Source: Buttiauxella warmboldiae (GTDB lineage: Bacteria > Pseudomonadota > Gammaproteobacteria > Enterobacterales > Enterobacteriaceae). Taken from it: a DNA stretch of 39,316 nucleotides. The notes under the pieces are model-generated. The model was given only the letters and a program-made list of their open reading frames with translations, searched no databases and was not told where the DNA came from. The stretch covers positions 1-39,316 of the forward strand of contig NZ_RPOH01000028.1 of assembly GCF_003818135.1 (NCBI RefSeq). Reading direction: 5' to 3'. A program made the translations under genes and the position numbers. Shown piece after piece: positions 29,358-36,944 of the stretch (position 1 is the first letter of the stretch; every line of letters starts with the position of its first letter).

Positions 29358-29386
29358 TTGCATCTTTCACGTTTGCCATTTATATT
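29358..29386 (+). promoter_or_regulatory. Candidate promoter of the yhf operon
   Basis: A -35-like TTGCAT (29358-29363) and a -10 TATATT (29381-29386) are spaced by 17 bp, with a start near 29393. A CRP-like sequence TGTGA-N6-TCTCT (29340-29355, 8/10) lies just upstream, centred about 45 bp before the start; its spacing is not ideal for class II activation. Confidence 0.45.
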
Positions 29387-29392
29387 CATTTT

Positions 29393-29425
29393 AATGAAGA
29401 TATAAAGATTCAATAAAATGAAGAT
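29393..29425 (+). repeat. AATGAAGAT direct repeats before yhfZ
   Basis: AATGAAGAT occurs at 29393-29401 and again at 29417-29425, 24 bp apart, covering the predicted start site and leader. A TTCATT/AATGAA inverted repeat (29385-29398) overlaps the first copy. Position suits repression by YhfZ itself; this is inference. Confidence 0.4.
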
Positions 29426-29430
29426 TAATT

Positions 29431-30333
29431 ATGAGCCGTAGCTTTATCAAGAAAGAAGGTGTCGCCCAGGCGAGCCTGGCACGTTATTTACTGGGTGAGA
29501 AAAAAGGTAATCGACTGAAAACTATCGACGAACTTGCAACAGAATGTCGATTCTCAGTCGGGCTGATTCAATCCGCATTAAAAACTCTTGAGAAAGCGGG
29601 TGCGGTATCTGTTGAGCGTCGTGGGCGCAACGGCAGCTATCTGGTGAATATGGATAACAAAGCCTTATTGGCTTTTGCCGATATTGGCAATGTCGTGTGT
29701 GCTATGCCTTTGCCTTACACCCGGCTGTACGAAGGTTTAGCCAGTGGCCTGAAGGCACAGTTTGATGGCATACCATTTTATTACGCACATATGCGTGGCT
29801 CAGATGTCCGCGTAGAGTGCTTGTTGAATGGCGTTTACGACCTGGCGGTAGTGTCCCGCCTGGCGGCACAAAGTTATCTTGATAACGGTGATGTTTGCAT
29901 GGCGCTGGAACTTGGTCCGCATACTTACGTTGGTGAACATAAGCTGATTCGCCGCGCAGCATCGCAACACATCAGGCGCGTTGGTCTGGACCCGCGTTCT
30001 GCCGATCAGCGCATCATGACCGAGATTTATTTTTCTGCTCAGCCCGTTGAGATACTCGATGTGCCTTACCACGAGTGTATTAATCGCATAGCGAAAGGCG
30101 AAATTGACGCCGTTATCTGGAACGTGGGTGGCGAGGCCGATTTGGCATTGCTCGGCCTGCTGGCACAGCCATTGAATGGCGACCCTCGTTATGTGCAGGC
30201 CTCCGAAGCCGTGGTGCTGACTCGAGCGGATGATGTGCCCATTCAGCAATTGCTGCGCACGGTGGTGCACAAAAGTGAATTGCTTGCCCATCAACAAAGA
30301 GTGTTACAGGGCAAGCAGGAGCCAAGCTACTGA
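29431..30333 (+). CDS. yhfZ: YhfZ, winged-helix regulator with effector-binding domain
   Basis: 300 residues. An N-terminal winged helix-turn-helix of GntR type (about 10-70, KTIDELATECRFSVGLIQSA with the wing VERRGRNGSYL) is joined to a C-terminal domain (about 75-300) that looks like a periplasmic-binding-protein-type ligand sensor (VCAMPLPYTRLYEGLASGLK, VYDLAVVSRLAA, DAVIWNVGGEADL). It is the first gene of the yhf operon and so the likely regulator of it. The ligand is unknown. yhfY begins 22 nt after its stop. Confidence 0.92.
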   Translation: MSRSFIKKEGVAQASLARYLLGEKKGNRLKTIDELATECRFSVGLIQSALKTLEKAGAVSVERRGRNGSYLVNMDNKALLAFADIGNVVCAMPLPYTRLYEGLASGLKAQFDGIPFYYAHMRGSDVRVECLLNGVYDLAVVSRLAAQSYLDNGDVCMALELGPHTYVGEHKLIRRAASQHIRRVGLDPRSADQRIMTEIYFSAQPVEILDVPYHECINRIAKGEIDAVIWNVGGEADLALLGLLAQPLNGDPRYVQASEAVVLTRADDVPIQQLLRTVVHKSELLAHQQRVLQGKQEPSY

Positions 30334-30355
30334 GTTTTACAAGGGGGAGGAAATA

Positions 30356-30712
30356 GTGGAAGAGCGGCTAAATCTATTGTGTGAAGCGGGAGTTATCGAC
30401 CGTGATATTTGCGACGGCATGTTGGGCGTTGTTGAGCAGCTAGAAAACGTATGGGCAATTCCGGTACGCAATGAACAAGGTGAAATGGCAATGACGCATA
30501 TGGCGAATGCGTTGATGCGTAGCCGCCGTGGCGAGGAAATCGGCCCGCTTGATGAGGCGCTGCTGGAGGAAATTGTCAGCTCGCAGGCCTGGGCAGAACT
30601 GCTGCCGATTCATCGCGCCATGCTGGCACCATTTGACGTAACGCTTCATCCCAATGAAGAGGGTTACCTGCTGGCTAACCTGTTTAGCCTGTGGATGGCC
30701 AGCAAAGGCTAA
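30356..30712 (+). CDS. yhfY: YhfY, stand-alone PRD-domain protein
   Basis: 118 residues from a GTG at 30356, chosen because GGGGGAGG lies 5 nt upstream; longer in-frame starts would run into yhfZ. The whole protein is a single PTS-regulation-domain unit: H48 in MAMTHMANALMRSRRGEE and H98 in LHPNEEGYLLANLF match the two conserved PRD histidines. PRDs are usually paired and attached to RNA- or DNA-binding domains (BglG, LevR), and respond to phosphorylation by HPr or EIIB. A single free PRD with no partner domain is unusual; it may act on YhfZ or on YhfU/YhfT. No enzymatic role is suggested. Confidence 0.87.
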   Translation: MEERLNLLCEAGVIDRDICDGMLGVVEQLENVWAIPVRNEQGEMAMTHMANALMRSRRGEEIGPLDEALLEEIVSSQAWAELLPIHRAMLAPFDVTLHPNEEGYLLANLFSLWMASKG

Positions 30713-30734
30713 CAATTTTTTTCAGCAAACCGCT

Positions 30735-30772
30735 TTGCTTTAAATATTCAAAAAAATGATTATTTAATGATT
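30735..30772 (+). promoter_or_regulatory. Candidate internal promoter and repeats before yhfX
   Basis: TTGCTT (30735-30740) and GATTAT (30758-30763) are 17 bp apart, a weak sigma-70 pair. AATGATT occurs at 30755-30761 and 30766-30772, 11 bp apart, overlapping the -10 and start. A small AGCAAA/TTTGCT hairpin (30724-30739) precedes. The motif core resembles the AATGAAGAT repeats before yhfZ. Confidence 0.35.
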
Positions 30773-30801
30773 TTTCCAGCTAAGCGTCGAGAGGCAAAGG
30801 C

Positions 30802-31974
30802 ATGTTTATTGAAGCACTCAAGGCACAGAATCCGGCGCTAATTGAGGCCGCAATCAAGTTATGGCGTCAGGGCGATATTCTGCCCGACACCTGTGTTATC
30901 GATGTTGATCAGGTCCTGGAAAACGGCCGCCGTCTGCTGGAAATAGCGGAAAGTCACGGCATCACCTTATATCTGATGACTAAACAGCTCGGGCGTAACC
31001 CGTGGATGGCAAAGCGGCTAATAGAAATTGGTTTTCACGGTGCCGTGGCGGTGGATTTTAAAGAAGCTCGCACGTTACGTAATGCCGAAGTCCCTGTCTC
31101 GCACGTTGGGCATTTGGTGCAGGTGCCTTCAGGTTTGGTCCACGAGAATGTGACGTCGGCTACGGAGATGATCACCGTGTTCTCACTCGAAAAAGCACAG
31201 GAAATCTCAGATGCGGCGCAGCGAGCCGGATTGACTCAAGCCATTATGCTGAAAGTCTTTGATGAAAAAGACAAACTTTACCCGGGGCAAGAGGCAGGCT
31301 TCCCGCTGTCTGAGATGGAAAAAACGGCCGCGGCCATCGGCAATATGCCCGGTGTGAAAATCTCGGGGTTGACCCATTTCCCCTGTCTGCTTTGGGACCA
31401 GGATTTGCAGCAAACGCAGCCAACACCGAACCTGCATACGCTTTTGCAGGCACGCGACCGGCTTCGCACTCTGGGTATAGAAGTGGCTCAGCTCAACGCG
31501 CCATCGGCTTCAAGTTGCAGCACACTATCGCTGCTTGCCGAATATGGCGTGACGCATGCCGAGCCGGGACATGCGCTGACCGGCACCATTCCCGCCAACC
31601 AGCGCGGCGACCAGCCAGAACGCATCGCCATGCTGTATCTCACCGAAATATCACATCAATTTCAGGGCAACAGCTACTGCTTTGGCGGTGGCTACTATCG
31701 TCGCGGCCATGCGCAACATGCCCTGGTTTATCCGTTACAGGGCGGTGTGGCTTGCGCAAACGTATTACCCATGGATGACAGCAGCATTGATTACCATATT
31801 GGGCTGGCGGGGGAATTCCCCATTGCTACCCCGGTGGTGATGTGTTTTCGCACCCAGGTTTTTGTTACGCGCAGTGATGTCGCATTGGTTTCTGGAATCA
31901 GTCACGGAAAACCAGTGCTCGAAGCACTGTATGACAGCCTCGGTAACCCTATTTGCGGAGGTTCACGTGAGTAA
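30802..31974 (+). CDS. yhfX: YhfX, fold-type III PLP enzyme (alanine racemase-like)
   Basis: 390 residues. An alanine racemase/ornithine decarboxylase-type barrel with the PLP lysine expected at K61 in [11 protein letters not shown], a His in [10 protein letters not shown], and a C-terminal beta domain with [13 protein letters not shown]. The conserved racemase sequence around the lysine (VKANAYGHG) is replaced, so the substrate is probably not alanine. In the yhf operon it follows yhfY after 89 nt, the longest gap in the operon, and overlaps yhfW by 8 nt. It may racemise, epimerise or decarboxylate an amino-acid intermediate. Confidence 0.92.
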   Translation: MFIEALKAQNPALIEAAIKLWRQGDILPDTCVIDVDQVLENGRRLLEIAESHGITLYLMTKQLGRNPWMAKRLIEIGFHGAVAVDFKEARTLRNAEVPVSHVGHLVQVPSGLVHENVTSATEMITVFSLEKAQEISDAAQRAGLTQAIMLKVFDEKDKLYPGQEAGFPLSEMEKTAAAIGNMPGVKISGLTHFPCLLWDQDLQQTQPTPNLHTLLQARDRLRTLGIEVAQLNAPSASSCSTLSLLAEYGVTHAEPGHALTGTIPANQRGDQPERIAMLYLTEISHQFQGNSYCFGGGYYRRGHAQHALVYPLQGGVACANVLPMDDSSIDYHIGLAGEFPIATPVVMCFRTQVFVTRSDVALVSGISHGKPVLEALYDSLGNPICGGSRE

Positions 31975-33202
31975 GTTTGTGGTGATAGTGATAGACAGTT
32001 TTGGCGTGGGGGCAATGGATGATGTGCCGCTGGTTCGCCCGGAAGATATTGGCGCGAATACGTGCGGGCATATTTTACAGCGCTTCCCACAGCTTCGCTT
32101 ACCGGTGCTGGAAAAACTTGGCCTGATTAACGCGCTGGGCTTTAGCGAAGGGGTGATGCGCCCTTCAGCAGAGGCTGTGTACGGTACTGCGGCGCTGCAA
32201 CATGAGGGAGGAGATACTTTTATGGGCCACCAGGAAATCCTGGGGACTCGCCCACAGGCACCGCTGCGCATGCCGTTCTCAGAAGTTATCGACGAAGTGG
32301 AACGGGCATTAAAAGCTGATTGCTGGCAGGTCGAGCGTATTGGTAACGGCCTGCAATATTTGTGGGTCAATCAGGCGGTGGCGATTGGCGACAATCTGGA
32401 GGCCGATCTCGGCCAGGTGTTTAATATCAGCGCCAATTTAAACGCGATCTCTTTCGATGAAGTGCGCGCCATTGGTGCCATTGTGCGCCGCTGCGTGCAG
32501 GTCGGGCGGGTGATTGCTTTTGGTGGCGAGCTTGAAAGCAGCCAGCAGCTCCAGAGGGCGGTCGAGGAAAAACAGGGAAAATATATCGGCATTAATGCGC
32601 CGCGATCCGGCATTTATCAGCATGGGTTCCAGGTTGTTCATATGGGCTTTGGCGTGAATGCCAGCGTGCAGGTGCCGCAAAAATTATATGACGCAGGCGT
32701 TAAAACGGTGCTGGTCGGTAAAGTCGCAGATATCGCTATTAACCCGCACGGCGTCAGCTACCAGAACCTCGTCGATACCCAGCAGATTATGGATCTCACG
32801 CTGGATGAACTGCAAAAACCGGGCGATGTTTTTATCTGCACAAACATTCAGGAAACCGATCTTGCCGGGCATGCTGAAGATGTCGCACGTTATGCGGAAC
32901 GGCTTGAGGTGGTCGACAAAAATCTCGCTCGTCTGATGGATGCCATGCAGCCAGGCGATTGCCTGGTCGTGATGGCCGACCATGGTAACGATCCCACTAT
33001 CGGTCACAGCAAACACACGCGTGAAAATGTACCGCTATTAGTCTGGCAGCCTGGAATATTCCCTTCCTCTCTTGGTGCCAGAAAAACGCTGTCTGATGTT
33101 GGCGCGACCGTCTGCGATTTCTTCAAAGCGAGTGCGCCACAAAACGGTACATCCTTCCTGTCGCTGCTCAACACTACAAATACTGGAGTCAATCATGGCT
33201 GA
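31967..33202 (+). CDS. yhfW: YhfW, phosphopentomutase-like metalloenzyme
   Basis: 411 residues from a GTG at 31967, with CGGAGG 5 nt upstream; a longer frame to 31862 lies inside yhfX. It belongs to the alkaline-phosphatase superfamily close to DeoB: metal site D10 ([15 protein letters not shown]), the phospho-threonine of the D-T-x-x-G-H motif (T84 in [10 protein letters not shown]), and the C-terminal metal ligands in [20 protein letters not shown]. All catalytic elements appear present, so a phosphate-transfer reaction is likely, though the substrate need not be a pentose. Overlaps of 8 nt with yhfX and with php imply coordinated synthesis. Confidence 0.93.
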   Translation: MSKFVVIVIDSFGVGAMDDVPLVRPEDIGANTCGHILQRFPQLRLPVLEKLGLINALGFSEGVMRPSAEAVYGTAALQHEGGDTFMGHQEILGTRPQAPLRMPFSEVIDEVERALKADCWQVERIGNGLQYLWVNQAVAIGDNLEADLGQVFNISANLNAISFDEVRAIGAIVRRCVQVGRVIAFGGELESSQQLQRAVEEKQGKYIGINAPRSGIYQHGFQVVHMGFGVNASVQVPQKLYDAGVKTVLVGKVADIAINPHGVSYQNLVDTQQIMDLTLDELQKPGDVFICTNIQETDLAGHAEDVARYAERLEVVDKNLARLMDAMQPGDCLVVMADHGNDPTIGHSKHTRENVPLLVWQPGIFPSSLGARKTLSDVGATVCDFFKASAPQNGTSFLSLLNTTNTGVNHG

Positions 33203-34085
33203 ACCGCTGCGCATTGACGCGTCGGGTTATACCTATGCTCACGAGCATCTGCATATCGACCTGTCGTCATTCAAAAACAACATTGATTGCCGTCTCGATC
33301 AGTACGGCCCGATCTGTGCGGAAATGAAAACGCTTTATGGATTAGGCGTGCGCAATATCATTGAAATGACCAACCGCTATATGGGGCGCAACCCCCAGTT
33401 TATGCTGGATATTATGCGCGATAGTGGCATGAACGTGGTGGCGTGTACCGGTTACTACCAGCATGACTTCTTCCCGGCGCATGTTGCCAGCACCAGCGTA
33501 GAAAAGCTGGCGCAGGAGATGATCGACGAAATCGAAATTGGCATTGATGGTACCGCGCTTAAAGCGGGCATCATTGCGGAAATCGGTTCGAGCGTGGACG
33601 TGATAACGCCGGATGAAGCAAAAGTGTTTGCCGCTGCGGCCATTGCGCACCGGGAGACAGGGCGTCCAATTTCCACGCACACCTCTTTTAGCACTATGGG
33701 CCTGGAACAGCTGGCGCTACTAAAAAGCCATGGCGTGGATCTTTCCCGAGTGGTTATCGGCCATTGCGATCTGAAGGATAATCTCGACAACATTCTGCGC
33801 ATGATTGAACAGGGCGCGTATGTGCAGTTCGATACCATTGGCAAGAACAACTATTACCCGGATGTAAAACGCGTGGCGATGCTGCAAGAGATCGCCAGCC
33901 GCGGCTTACTCGACCACGTGATGCTCTCTATGGATATCACCCGCCGTTCGCATCTCAAGGCCAACGGCGGTCCCGGTTTTGATTATTTGCTGACAACGTT
34001 CGTGCCTTTGTTGCAGGAGGCGGGTTTCTCTCAGGCCGACGTTGATTTGATGTTACGTGACAACCCCTCTGTCTTCTTTAAATAA
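33195..34085 (+). CDS. php: Php, phosphotriesterase homology protein
   Basis: 296 residues from the ATG at 33195 with GGAG upstream. A TIM-barrel amidohydrolase with H16-x-H18 (YAHEHLHI), a bridging carboxylate at E129 (GIIAEIGSS) where phosphotriesterase has a carbamylated Lys, two further His (STHTSF and [10 protein letters not shown]) and the catalytic Asp in SMDITRRSH. The Glu bridge is known from the E. coli protein. No substrate is known to me; a phosphodiester, cyclic phosphate or lactone is chemically reasonable. It overlaps yhfW by 8 nt and is followed by yhfU after 9 nt. Confidence 0.94.
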   Translation: MAEPLRIDASGYTYAHEHLHIDLSSFKNNIDCRLDQYGPICAEMKTLYGLGVRNIIEMTNRYMGRNPQFMLDIMRDSGMNVVACTGYYQHDFFPAHVASTSVEKLAQEMIDEIEIGIDGTALKAGIIAEIGSSVDVITPDEAKVFAAAAIAHRETGRPISTHTSFSTMGLEQLALLKSHGVDLSRVVIGHCDLKDNLDNILRMIEQGAYVQFDTIGKNNYYPDVKRVAMLQEIASRGLLDHVMLSMDITRRSHLKANGGPGFDYLLTTFVPLLQEAGFSQADVDLMLRDNPSVFFK

Positions 34086-34094
34086 GGATTTCTC

Positions 34095-34448
34095 ATGAAA
34101 AAGATCGGTGTTGCTGGCTTACAGCGCGAACTCATTAAAAAAACCATCGAAACTTCTGCTCCTGGCTGCTTTGAAGTGTTGATTTATAACGATATGGAAG
34201 CGGCAATGAAGGTGAAATCCGGGCAACTTGATTATTACATCGGTGCTTGTAATACCGGTGCCGGTGCGGCGCTATCTATCGCCATTGCGGTGATTGGCTA
34301 TAACAAAAGCTGCACTATCGCGAAGCCCGGTATCAAGGCGAAGGAAGAGCTGATTGCCAAAATGGTGGCGGAGGGCAAAGTTGCTTTTGGTCTGTCGGTT
34401 GAGCATATCGAACATGCCATTCCGATGCTTATCGCTCACTTAAAATAA
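34095..34448 (+). CDS. yhfU: YhfU, small cytosolic DUF2620-type protein
   Basis: 117 residues, no membrane segment. It begins MKKIGVAGLQRELIKKTIE, reads like a small Rossmann-type alpha/beta domain, and contains GACNTGAGAAL in the middle. It is always paired with yhfT in this operon, 10 nt apart. The size, fold impression and pairing are like a cytosolic B subunit of a PTS-type permease, but I see no certain phosphorylated Cys, so this is only an idea. Function unknown. Confidence 0.85.
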   Translation: MKKIGVAGLQRELIKKTIETSAPGCFEVLIYNDMEAAMKVKSGQLDYYIGACNTGAGAALSIAIAVIGYNKSCTIAKPGIKAKEELIAKMVAEGKVAFGLSVEHIEHAIPMLIAHLK

Positions 34449-34458
34449 AGGCAGCGCT

Positions 34459-35763
34459 ATGGATTTCTACATTCAACTAGCCGTGGTGGCTTGCCTGACC
34501 GGCATGACCGCACTACTGGCACACAAGTCAGCAGCAGTATTCCACGATGGTATTCGTCCGATCCTGCCGCAACTGATTGAAGGCAATATGAACCGCCGTG
34601 AGGCAGGCAGTATCGCCTTTGGTCTGAGTATTGGTTTTGTGGCCTCGGTGGGTATTTCCTTTACGCTGAAAACTGGGCTGCTTAACAGCTGGTTACTGTT
34701 TTTGCCCACCGATATTCTCGGTGTGCTGGCGCTTAACGGATGGCTGGCGTTTGGGCTAGGGGCGGTATGGGGAATACTCATCCTGACCTGTCTGCTTCCG
34801 GTAAACCACCTGCTGACGGCACTGCCGGTGGATGTCTTGGGTTCACTGGGCGAATTGAGTTCACCGGTGGTTTCCGCGTTTGCTTTATTCCCGCTAGTGG
34901 CGATTTTCTATCAGTTTGGCTGGAAGAACAGTGTTTTTGCCGCGGTTGTGGTGCTGATGACGCGCGTACTTATCGTACGTTTCTTCCCGCATCTAAACCC
35001 TGAGTCCATTGAGATCTTTGTCGGCATGATTATGCTGCTGGGAATTGCTATTACCAAAGATAGCCGTGCTCGCGCGCAACAGGAGCATGATGATGGCGGG
35101 GTGTCGGTCTTTGAAGAGCGAACCTCGCGCATTATCAAGAACCTCCCGTACATCGCTATTGTGGGGGGCTTGATTGCAGCCGTTGCCAGCATGAAGATTT
35201 TTGCCGGCTCTGAAGTGTCTATCTTTACGCTTGAGAAAGCCTACACCGCAGGTCTCGACCCCGCGCAGTCACAGACGCTGATTAATCAGGCTGCTCTGGC
35301 TGAATTCATGCGTGGCCTGGGGTTTGTGCCGATGATTGCGACTACTGCGCTGGCGACTGGCGTGTATGCTGTGGCAGGCTTTACCTTTGTGTTTGCCATC
35401 GGCTATCTAATCTCGAATCCGCTGATAGCATTTTTAGTGGGTGCCGTGGTGATTTCCATCGAAGTCCTGCTGCTGCGCTCCATCGGAAAATGGCTGGGCC
35501 GCTATCCATCAGTGCGTAACGCCTCGGATAACATACGTAACGCCATGAATATGCTGATGGAAATGGCATTGCTGATCGGCTCCATTTTCGCCGCTATCAA
35601 AATGGCTGGCTACACCGGCTTTACCATTGCGGCGGCGATTTATTTCCTCAATGAATCCCTGGGCCGTCCGGTTCAGAAAATGGCATCGCCTGTGGTTGCG
35701 GTGCTGATCACCGGTATCGTACTGAATATTCTCTATTATTGCGGCCTGTTTATTCCGGTCTGA
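34459..35763 (+). CDS. yhfT: YhfT, polytopic inner-membrane protein, predicted transporter
   Basis: 434 residues, roughly ten to twelve membrane helices by eye (for example IQLAVVACLTGMTALLA near the start, LLFLPTDILGVLALNGWLAF, LPYIAIVGGLIAAVASM, and VVAVLITGIVLNILYYCGLF at the end). A charged cytoplasmic loop (KDSRARAQQEHDDGG, about 197-212) divides it into two halves. It probably carries the operon's substrate across the inner membrane with YhfU. The stop is followed by a strong hairpin before yhfS. Confidence 0.88.
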   Translation: MDFYIQLAVVACLTGMTALLAHKSAAVFHDGIRPILPQLIEGNMNRREAGSIAFGLSIGFVASVGISFTLKTGLLNSWLLFLPTDILGVLALNGWLAFGLGAVWGILILTCLLPVNHLLTALPVDVLGSLGELSSPVVSAFALFPLVAIFYQFGWKNSVFAAVVVLMTRVLIVRFFPHLNPESIEIFVGMIMLLGIAITKDSRARAQQEHDDGGVSVFEERTSRIIKNLPYIAIVGGLIAAVASMKIFAGSEVSIFTLEKAYTAGLDPAQSQTLINQAALAEFMRGLGFVPMIATTALATGVYAVAGFTFVFAIGYLISNPLIAFLVGAVVISIEVLLLRSIGKWLGRYPSVRNASDNIRNAMNMLMEMALLIGSIFAAIKMAGYTGFTIAAAIYFLNESLGRPVQKMASPVVAVLITGIVLNILYYCGLFIPV

Positions 35764-35774
35764 TTTCTCTCTTT

Positions 35775-35800
35775 GCCCACGGCCCTAAAGGGCGGTGGGC
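35775..35800 (+). other. Hairpin between yhfT and yhfS
   Basis: GCCCAC-G-GCCC (35775-35785) pairs with GGGC-G-GTGGGC (35790-35800) around TAAA: ten base pairs with one G.G mismatch. No U-tract follows. It may stabilise the upstream mRNA 3' end or lower yhfS expression. Confidence 0.55.
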
Positions 35801-35817
35801 TTCACGGAGCGCATAAA

Positions 35818-36903
35818 GTGAAAACCTGGCCTTTGCAGAGCCTGACGATGGAACAGGCGCAGCATAAACAGTTCCAACTGGTTGATATTATTTGCCGCCA
35901 TTTTCCCGGCAGCGATTTTCTTAACGCAGGCGATCTTGGCCTGGTTCCGGGGCTGAATCAGCCGCAAATGACTCACCGGGTTGAATCTGTCCTGGCAGAT
36001 TTCTTCGGTACATCTGCAGCGGTGATGGTGCAGGGGGCAGGGACAGGCGCCATTCGCAGCGGGCTGGCGGTATTACTGAAAGCGGGTGGCCGCTTGCTGA
36101 TTCATGATGCACCGCTGTATCCCACAACGGCGGCGATCGCTGAGCAAATGGGATTACAGCTTATCCGTGCCGATTTTAATCAGCTTGATAAGGTTAAAAA
36201 GGTTATTGAAAATCACCGGCCACAGGCCGCACTGATTCAGCATACGCGCCAGAAAATGGATGATTCATACGGATTACAAGAGGTTATAGCTTGTTTTAAC
36301 CAGTATGGATTAGCGTCGTTAACCGATGATAATTACGCGGTGATGAAGGTGGATAAGATTGGCTGCGAATGTGGCGCGACGCTTGCAACATTTTCCTGTT
36401 TTAAACTCTTTGGGCCACCGGGAATTGGCGTGGTGGTTGGGGATGACAAAGCGGTGAAGGCGGTGCGACAGAGTATGTATTCAGGTGGGAGTCAGATTCA
36501 GGGTTTCCAGGCTATGGACGCGTTACGTGGGTTAGTCTTCGCACCTGTGATGCATGCGGTTCAGGCTCAGGTAAATGATAGCCTGGTTAAGCAACTCAGC
36601 ACAGGGAGTATTCCACTGGTGAAACAAGCATTTATCGCCAATGCGCAATCTAAAGTGCTGTTGGTGGAGTTTCATCAACCGATTGCTGAAAAGGTTCTGG
36701 CGAAGGCCCAACGGCTGGGGGCATTGCCCTATCCGGTTGGTGCTGAGTCCAGATATGAAATCCCGCCGCTTTTTTACCGGGTATCGGGCACGTTCCGTCA
36801 GTCTGACCCGACGCTTGAGCAGCGTATGATTCGCATCAATCCAAACCGCAGTGGCGCGCAGACGGTACTGAGAATATTGCGAGAGAGCTGTGAGGGATTA
36901 TAA
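35818..36903 (+). CDS. yhfS: YhfS, fold-type I PLP enzyme
   Basis: 361 residues from a GTG at 35818, with GGAG 8 nt upstream; the frame is open farther to 35773 but that stretch is the intergenic hairpin. PLP features are the phosphate-binding GAGTGAIR (73-80), Asp in SLTDDNYAVMK (D170/D171) and the lysine K196 in TFSCFKLFGPPG. The general type is aminotransferase/beta-eliminating lyase. With YhfX it gives the operon two unrelated PLP enzymes. It is the last gene of the yhf operon, and a palindrome begins in its stop codon. Confidence 0.93.
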   Translation: MKTWPLQSLTMEQAQHKQFQLVDIICRHFPGSDFLNAGDLGLVPGLNQPQMTHRVESVLADFFGTSAAVMVQGAGTGAIRSGLAVLLKAGGRLLIHDAPLYPTTAAIAEQMGLQLIRADFNQLDKVKKVIENHRPQAALIQHTRQKMDDSYGLQEVIACFNQYGLASLTDDNYAVMKVDKIGCECGATLATFSCFKLFGPPGIGVVVGDDKAVKAVRQSMYSGGSQIQGFQAMDALRGLVFAPVMHAVQAQVNDSLVKQLSTGSIPLVKQAFIANAQSKVLLVEFHQPIAEKVLAKAQRLGALPYPVGAESRYEIPPLFYRVSGTFRQSDPTLEQRMIRINPNRSGAQTVLRILRESCEGL

Positions 36904-36937
36904 ATGACATCGCCCAGGTAAAAAGGGCGATGTCATT
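36903..36937. terminator. Hairpin between converging yhfS and cysG
   Basis: A perfect 13-bp stem, AATGACATCGCCC (36903-36915) with GGGCGATGTCATT (36925-36937), lies between two converging genes. U-tracts are short on both strands, but position and stability suggest a bidirectional terminator. Confidence 0.7.
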
Positions 36938-36944
36938 AAAGGAA

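Noticed and set aside
31862-31966. N-terminal extension of YhfW inside yhfX
   Set aside because: The GTG at 31967 has a good ribosome-binding site and matches the superfamily start; the extension is the out-of-frame reading of yhfX.
33072-33194. N-terminal extension of Php inside yhfW
   Set aside because: The ATG at 33195 has GGAG upstream and the enzyme domain begins immediately; the extension is a shadow of yhfW.
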